A stretch of 64,000 bases of DNA from positions 70,372,001-70,436,000 of the forward strand of contig JAZBRS010000075.1 in NCBI GenBank assembly GCA_037176725.1, written 5' to 3'. Source of the stretch: Posidonia oceanica (taxonomy: Eukaryota; Streptophyta; Magnoliopsida; Alismatales; Posidoniaceae). The notes beneath the pieces were generated by a model. It was not told the DNA's origin. It saw only the letters and a program-made list of their open reading frames with translations, and ran no database searches. The translations under genes and the position numbers were made by a program. Below, piece after piece: positions 57,590 through 64,000 of this stretch; the first letter of the stretch is position 1, and each line of letters starts with the position of its first letter.

Positions 57590-58979
57590 TCTATAACCAT
57601 GCGACCGAACGGCTCGAACGCGTCGGTTCGTTAGTCACGGCAAAAAGATGTAAAAAACGGCGAAGGTTGAAAAAAAGAAAATAAAAACTTGGAGTCGCCA
57701 CCTAGTCTATTTTGGAATTCGGAAAGACGAGAAAAATCGAAAAATATGTAAAATGATAAAAAATATAAAGGATATGACACAAGGTCATTGCGGCCAGAGA
57801 TCAGGCAAGGACTCCTGTTACGCATGGAGAAGGTGTTAGGCACCCTCATGTGCCCAAGAAAGTCGGTCTTTCTAGGCTATTCCGCTCATTTGTGGCTAAT
57901 AGAGGCAATGATGCCATTTGCTATACGCCCAAAAGCGATATGCCATGCCAAATAAAATATGCTATATGTCTTTTGAAAATATGTTAAATATCTTTGAAAT
58001 ATGCCAATAGTGAAAGTTAAATGCCTCAAAACACTGTAGACATGCAAATCATGTTGGATGATTAAAATCAAGGCAAACGGACCCAAAACCAATATTGTAA
58101 AACTGCAAAATGCAATTCAGTTTACTGAAAGCGTTGGACGCTGGGATTCCCAACGTCCTATGTATGACACAATGTATTGCTGCATCAAACACAAAGAATA
58201 CAGATGCTCAAGCAGGAGCAGGGCAAGTAATTTAAATTCTTATCAAATAATCCCATGAAACAAATATGATGAGTAATAAGATCAAACATACCCAGACATC
58301 AAACATCAAACCTTAGATATTGACAAAAAACTCATTAAAGGAACTGAAGAAAATTTATAAATTTGGACAGAGTTGTAAGATGATACTGCATCTAGCGTCT
58401 CATGTAAGACGCAAAACAGTAGGACGTCTTACACCCCTAAAACAGTTTCCAGGATAAAACTTTAAAAAAAATGCATATTTTCAAATCAGATGCTTTTATA
58501 ATAGAATCATGATAGGGATAAATCAAAATAGACTGTACATAACATGGATTGAACATCAAGAAATAATCATAACAATTCTGTGAAGGAAAACATGTAAAAC
58601 TGCTCAGTGATGTAGGACGTAATCCATGGTTGCGTCATATGTGAGACGCAACAAAAATAGCATCCTACGAACTGACAGAGATTTGAATTAAGAAAAATTA
58701 TTTTAAGATATTAAAAATGTTTTACAAGGAATAAGCATGATAAGAAACGATTAAAATCTTTGCAAGCAGCATGAATCAAACATAAAAATAATTAAGATAT
58801 TTCTGAGATTGAAAAGGTGTAGAAAACACTCAGTGGTGTTGGATGCAAGCTCTAGCTGCATCATACATAGGACGCACTAGATACAGCTTCCTACAGCTCG
58901 ACTGATCTCAGGGCATAATCAAACATCCAAATCAATTCAAATCTTATAAATAGCTACTGATTAAGCAAGAGCATGCAAC
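57590..58979 (-). repeat. 5' LTR of the minus-strand element, broken at 58979
   Basis: Matches 43285-44669 with scattered substitutions, including the order of the GGACGC cassettes (for example GTTGGACGCTGG at 58132-58143 against GTTAGACGCTGG). The match stops at 'gcatgcaac', where the next element begins; the rest of this LTR should lie outside the window. Confidence 0.88.
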
Positions 58980-60006
58980 TGTAGATATCCCATTTTTGCA
59001 TTTCCCAGAGTTCATAGAGGATAGGAACTTTTGAGGCACCCAGATCACATAACTAAGGCTTAATAACATATTTTTCCAGAGTTTTCATGATTTGCTTAAA
59101 AACAAAGCTTGATTTTACTTGACTCAAGGTTGTTAGCTGTGGCATAGCTGACGCACTCAGACTCGTGACAGGTTCGAGTACCTTGAGCACACTTTATCCC
59201 ACTCAAATCCGTGGCAGATTTGAGTTAAAGAAGACGTTTTAATGATTTCATGAGATCTCTGAAATTTTCGGGCTTTTATCATGTTTCTCCGGATTAAACT
59301 TAAAAGATAGGGTCAAAAATGCGAAAGACTTAGCTAGTTGCCTCCCAGAGTGGCGACACAGCCAGACGCCTTTCAGAGGGGCGACACAGCCAGACGCCTT
59401 TCAGAGGGGCAACTAGACTGTGTAAGCGCTAGGCAACTAGCACCATTTCTCTCTCTCCAGCTTAATATCAATGTTTTGGGCATTAATATAATATACAGGA
59501 ATTTTATAAGCTATTATAACATTTTTCCGTGAATTATTGATATTCATGTGATTTTCTAGCATTTAATATATAGTATAACATGTATATCATAAATAAAATA
59601 ATCAAATAACAATCTAGAAAATCTTAGGTGGCTTCAAAACAAATATCTTGATTTTTAACACATTTTAACGTGCTAATCAAATCCCTAAAAATCAGAAACA
59701 AATATTTTAGTTGCCTGGAATAGTGCAGCAGCTAGGCGCCAGTATATGTAGTGACTAGCTGACGTGGACTCCGCTAACCTGGCCACGCGGTGTTACCCCG
59801 GCATTTTCATCTATCTTTTCGTGAGATATTTGTTCCAATCGCCTCCTTATGCGGCAACTAACCCTAAAATCAGTGTTCTTCTAAAACTTCTAGTAACTTC
59901 CTAGGGTTGAGCCACTCGTATCCCACAAATCTATAAATAGCCTCCGTGAGTCAGTGCTCGGGAGACGGCCAATTTTAGGATTTGGGGAGGCAAATCCACA
60001 TCCACA
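58980..60006 (+). repeat. LTR of E2
   Basis: 1027 bp from TGTAGATATCCCATTTTTGC to CCACATCCACA. TATA box CTATAAATAG at 59931-59940. Contains two tandem 29-bp units with GGCGACACAGCCAGACGCCT (about 59351-59407) and inverted-repeat modules with cores TAGGCG and GGCAACTA (59423-59438, 59730-59740, 59853-59860). Confidence 0.82.
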
Positions 60007-60010
60007 GATC

Positions 60011-60029
60011 TGGCGATCACAGTGGGACC
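60011..60029 (+). promoter_or_regulatory. Primer-binding site of E2
   Basis: TGGCGATCACAGTGGGACC, four bases after the LTR end, same type as the sites at 47653 and, on the minus strand, 57586. Confidence 0.75.
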
Positions 60030-61366
60030 AGCTTTAGCCAACCCTCTGTGCTACGTGAGTTTTTTCTTTCCTTCCTTCATTTCCTTCTTTAGATCTAGTA
60101 GTTTTCTTTGTTGTTTTCGGTTTAGGAGGCCATGCGTCTAGGTTTTCATAACTCCTAAACCCCGTAGTGTTTTCTGTTATTAGAACAGTTTTTCTAACCC
60201 AACCACCTTAATCTTAAGGTAAGAGGTCTCGTTAGCACTTTGAAGCAACGACAACCTCCTGTCTAGGGTCGTAGAGGTTCGGGTTACTACTATTCTGAAA
60301 AACAGAGAACTCCGATTTCTAGCCGCCCAATTAATAGGCGCCTGAGTCAGTCACAGTCCATTAAGGCGGCCATTCCAAGCGCACCCATTACTAGCGACTG
60401 GATCTAGGTGTTTATTTCACTGTAGATCTTTTATTATTTTCAGTAGCCTGTGTTGTTTTCTTTTAGATCTGTAGTAGTTTAAAATCTGATTAACATTCTG
60501 TCCACTGTAATTTTAGTTTTTTATTCAGATTCTAGGTTTGTGTGTGTCCACCCTTAAGGTGGAAACTATTTTATTAATATTACAGTTAAAGTTCCTTGAG
60601 AAATCCTTACCCTAACTAAAAAATCAAACAGAGCGAACCGGGCCAGTGCATGTCGCTCACCCATACTCTGTTTGGTTAGGATAGTTAGGTTAAGAACTCA
60701 AGGTGTCTTATGGTTTTATTTTTAACTCCTCCTCTGCCTTAAGTCAAAAATAATTCTTAGTAGATACTTGATACTTTGATATTCCTTGTTTATTTACCGT
60801 TTTGTGGTTTGATAAGGGCTGATCTTAAGGACAGAATCCTAGGTGGTGGGCTCCTCTTTAAAGAGACAAACCCGCCGCCTATACCCTCTTGATAGACCTT
60901 GAACGAAAGTCAAAGAGTGGGACTCATAAGCCAAAAATCCCATTAACTGTGAACATACAAGTTTAACGAATCGGCTAATTAATCACTTCAACAAATAAAA
61001 ACCTACGATCTGTCTGAAACTTGCAATGTTTTATTTTCTTGCTTGCTGTGCGATCTGTCCAGAACAAATCTTGGTTGCTGGAAGAACAGGCTGCTAGCCG
61101 CCTGTTCAGAAGGCACCTCGCTCAGTCACACATCAAATCAGTGACTTGTTTCATCGTCAGTTACACAGGTGACTACAGGGAAAAAAACGCTTCGTGTGCC
61201 TTATTTGCAAGATCTGATCATTTCCATTAACAGGTTGCAAGAACACCAGAACGGGAACTGTTTACTGTTTTATTTTTACTTTCATCGAGTCTATATTAAG
61301 TAGTGTCATTGAGTCTGTAATTTTCTTTTCAAATTCTCTGTAATAGTTTAAAAGAAAAATCTCACA
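60030..61366 (+). other. Leader of E2
   Basis: Noncoding. More inverted-repeat modules occur (CTAGCCGCC with GGCGCCTGAG at about 60319-60345; GAACAGGCTG with GCCTGTTC at about 61084-61109). Confidence 0.5.
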
Positions 61367-62892
61367 ATGGAGCTTTATCGACCAAGTCAAGAGCGCATCA
61401 ATGTAACATTTGCCTCGACTTCAACTTCACAGGCACAAGAGCCAGAAACTCCCAACTTTGCACAAGAAGTTGAAGGAGAGAGAGGAGTAAGCCACTCCTG
61501 AACTTGGAGTACCTCGTTTGCGCACACACTTCCCGAAGTAACCTCTCCAGTAGTGCCGCCTACATCGACCGCTTCCTATCTATCTGAGGAAGCGACTAAT
61601 GAGATCTACCAACTCCTGGCGCGGCACCACCATCCCTCATTTAGAAGTCTACAAACCTCATCCGTCCACCAACCTTCTTTCCTAAACCCTCACCGAAACC
61701 CACTAATCACACCCACTCACACATGCACCATGCCACTAAACCCCACTATAAACTTATCTACCCAAAATTCATTCGCACAATACCACGCAACGCGAACCTA
61801 TCCTTCCATGTATCAAACTAGGGGCAACAGCAAGAGCAGGGGAGCTACCACAGCGTCCCTCCACCACGGAGCTACAAAGGCTCTCAAAGGCAAAGCTACC
61901 CGCCGCTCCCTGAATCAATCCCTGATACATTTAGGATGCTGCTTGAAAGTGGAGATCTGCGACTCCCTTAACCCAGGCCAAGTTTTCCAAATGCTGATAT
62001 GTCCAAGCACTGCCCTTATCATCAAAACCATGGGCACACCCTTGAAGACTGTTTCACTGTCAAAGATAAAATACATAATCTTAATGACAAGGATGAAATC
62101 ATGTGGCCTGAGCTTAAAGCCAGACTGAAGGTAACTCAAGGACAACAAGTGATGCAGATACATCAAGAGCCCTTGTTTAACCATCGAGTGGCTTACACGG
62201 ATGCAGAGATCATCCTAACAGCTGCTCGGTCTGAACTAGCATGCATCCAGTGCATACAAACATATCCAGAACAGAGCCCATGAAGGAAAGAGGACCTTGA
62301 TCCTAAGGCACCCTCAACACCTACTCTGAACTCACGGGACATGATCCAGGAAGACTAGCCACCCACTTATGATGAGTACACTAACACTGATTGGTGCGAT
62401 GAAAAGACAGTGGACTCTCAGATGTTCCAGGACTTAATAAAGGAAAACCAGTTGCCCATCTATGATGAATATGCAGATTCAGACCGGTACGACATACTCA
62501 ACTCGTCGCTCCCAGCAGCACAAGCAAGAGTTGATCCTCCTCCCAAGCCGCCTAATCCTACAAGAGGACACACTAGGGGCAGTCATGAGCACTGTGTTCA
62601 TAAAGGAGAGGTTAATACAGAGCACATCAGTGGTCGTACTTCAAAAGGAGGAGGAAATCTGATAGCCTCACTCCAAGACAAAGCCACCAAGGGCACACTG
62701 CCTGGAACGAGTCAGAATGAGTCCGACTCTGACCCTCTGAAGGCAAGGACTGGGCGCAAACCAAAGGAAAGACAAGAATATGCGCCACAAGCACCTGACT
62801 ACTACACGCCAAGGGCAGACTCCCGCAGTCACCCCTCAGGTAAGCCCCCTCATCTGGGAAGGGAGGTGCGAAGTTCCACTGAACCCGACTGA
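61367..62892 (+). pseudogene. Gag remnant of E2
   Basis: ATG 61367 opens MELYRPSQERINVTFASTST, which ends at a stop after about 44 codons. Later frames carry a Pro/His-rich part, then FRMLLESGDLRLP and the Cys/His motif CPYHQNHGHTLEDC (about 62006-62047) followed by FTVKDKIHNLND. The motif resembles FCPFHRRHGHNIDDCW in the gag at about 50980. 62410-62892 is hydrophilic with no domain recognised. Stops and frame changes show it is not functional here. Confidence 0.65.
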
Positions 62893-64000
62893 GGGTAGTG
62901 GTTAATTTAATTAAAAACTTGTAAATAAGACATTTTCTTTCCGTACTCTGTTTTCCCTTATTTGTCTTTATTTATCTCTAGTGCTAAGTTAAACTATAAG
63001 TAATAAATAATAAAAATGATTGATGAGTGTGGACTATACCCAACAACTTAAAAGCATTAAGCAGAGTTGGCAAAATATTACCTGAGGTTTCCTAAGCAGA
63101 GACCGTAACACCCAGGGAAGGTCCAACCACTGGTAGTGACAACCTAAAGGCATCTTTAGATCCGTGGGAGTTACATACAATACACCCTTAATTAGCATGC
63201 CAAAATCAAGAAAGGAACCAAAGACAAAGTCCTAGCCAAAGAAAGAAAGTTGTGTCTCAAATAGAAAAGGAACTGAACAACTAGGATAACCTCAACCTTG
63301 TCCTGTCTGCACATACATTTGCATGGGGAGGTAAGAGAAAGGCAAGCTCGGAGCAAAGGCTTACGGTACGAACCACTTGCCAAATAACTTAGAAAACGTC
63401 CAGAAAATATGACACCAAAAACTGCCCAAACAGAGAGGAATGAAGGCAACAAAGAAGCTGTCCAAGTGAGGAACAAATGAAAAGAGACAGTAAAAGAAAC
63501 TGTCCAACTGAAAGAGGTCAGCAAAGAGCTATCCAAAGAGTAGAAAAAGAGCATGGCAAAAGCTATCCATGAACCTAAGGCATAAATCCTAGAAAGACGC
63601 ATTAAGGATCAAGGAAAGGCAAGTGGAATTTAAGACCTGAGCCAAAGTCGAGAGCTTACTGTACTTCAAACCTCCTCCACCTATCTCACTCACAGACAAG
63701 GGGCAGGGAATCCTAGAAGTTCAGGGACTGATTAAATGAAGGAAACAATAATCAAACCAAGGCTAGTATGAGGTTCTAAGTTCTCAAAAGATTAGGCATG
63801 TTAGAAGGGAAAGTTCTCTCACCCTATATAATACAAGGCAATACTACAAGGTCTTTAAGTAAGAAGGTTATGACCACATTCATCAATCCAAAAAAAATAC
63901 CAAAAAATCAGAAAAACCCAAAATACCAAAAAAATTAGAAAATCTCAAAATTCAAAAAAATTTATTATTAGAAAATCAAAAATACCAAAAATGATAAAAT
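62893..64000. other. No gene seen
   Basis: AT-rich to A-rich DNA presumably internal to E2. No protease, reverse transcriptase or LTR is recognisable before the window ends. The repeated 'gagctatccaaagagta'-like words at 63460-63570 are short and irregular. Confidence 0.4.

Larger units (their letters stand above)
43285..58979 (-). mobile_element. Minus-strand Tat/Ogre-type LTR element, interrupted
   Basis: Left LTR (the 3' LTR on the minus strand) is 43285-45979; right LTR (5') starts at 57590 and is broken at 58979 by another element. A minus-strand primer site lies beside the right LTR (57569-57586) and a polypurine tract beside the left LTR (45980-45992), fixing the orientation. Its own interior remains only at 45980-46171 and about 56712-57589. 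The middle is occupied by a plus-strand element. Target side on the left is TGACA (43280-43284) in copy B; A is uninterrupted there (about 6655-6660). Confidence 0.82.
58980..64000 (+). mobile_element. Third Tat/Ogre-type element (E2), runs off the window
   Basis: LTR 58980-60006, primer site 60011-60029, leader 60030-61366, gag remnant 61367-62892, then unidentified sequence to the edge. It inserted into the right LTR of the minus-strand element; the left 5-bp flank is GCAAC (58975-58979). It is a relative of the E1 pieces in blocks A and B. Confidence 0.8.

Noticed and set aside
43285..58979. A single plus-strand gypsy element with LTRs 43285-45979 and 57590-58979
   Set aside because: The primer site and polypurine tract next to those LTRs are on the minus strand, and the plus-strand coding region has its own LTR at 46172 with its own primer site.

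Overview
This is nuclear DNA of a flowering plant: AT-rich, with introns, CACTA and PIF/Harbinger elements, hAT and Tourist MITEs, Copia and Tat/Ogre-type Ty3/gypsy elements, plant LINEs and an acyl-acid-amido synthetase gene. Nothing narrows it to a species. Only one gene looks intact and functional: a four-exon, 577-residue GH3-family (JAR1-like, group I) amido synthetase on the minus strand at 9991-12118. Almost everything else is transposable-element sequence in several layers.

Layout. A block called A (about 88-6660) and a direct repeat of it called B (begins about 12712, is split into pieces, last seen at 43284) flank the GH3 gene. A holds an old LTR-retroelement piece (E1), a hAT-type MITE with a perfect 8-bp target duplication (4184-4842) and a reversed solo LTR (5163-6573). 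Between A and GH3 lies a decayed Copia element (about 6850-9470).

B is the same sequence opened by later insertions, and A serves as the empty site for most of them. They are: (1) a 16.6-kb PIF/Harbinger-like element, 13026-29598, which itself contains a Pack-CACTA carrying two exons of a vacuolar ATPase c'' gene, a second 5'-truncated CACTA with TNP2 and TNPA-like pseudogenes, a LINE, a zf-GRF fragment and a hAT MITE; (2) a Tourist-type MITE, 29602-29897; (3) a 102-bp tRNA-derived SINE, 32437-32538; (4) three elements inside one another at 34256-41799 (a hAT MITE holding a hAT MITE holding a gag-only LTR element, each with its own target duplication); (5) a 5'-truncated LINE, 42191-43252.

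From 43285 to the right edge, Tat/Ogre-type elements are nested. A minus-strand element (left LTR 43285-45979 with a polypurine tract beside it; right LTR from 57590 with a primer-binding site beside it) is interrupted by a plus-strand element (LTR 46172-47649, gag, two tandem retropepsin-like domains, G-patch, RT, two RNase H domains). The plus-strand element is cut off inside its integrase zinc-binding region by a hAT end fragment. The right LTR is split at 58979 by a third element (58980 to beyond the window).

The pattern least covered by ordinary annotation is a set of short CG-containing inverted repeats, each family having its own sequence, found many times in every Tat-type LTR here. 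Other leads are the duplicated protease, one copy of which has Asn for the catalytic Asp, the captured V-ATPase exons, and the A/B duplication, which lets insertions be ordered in time and predicts a second GH3 copy outside the window.
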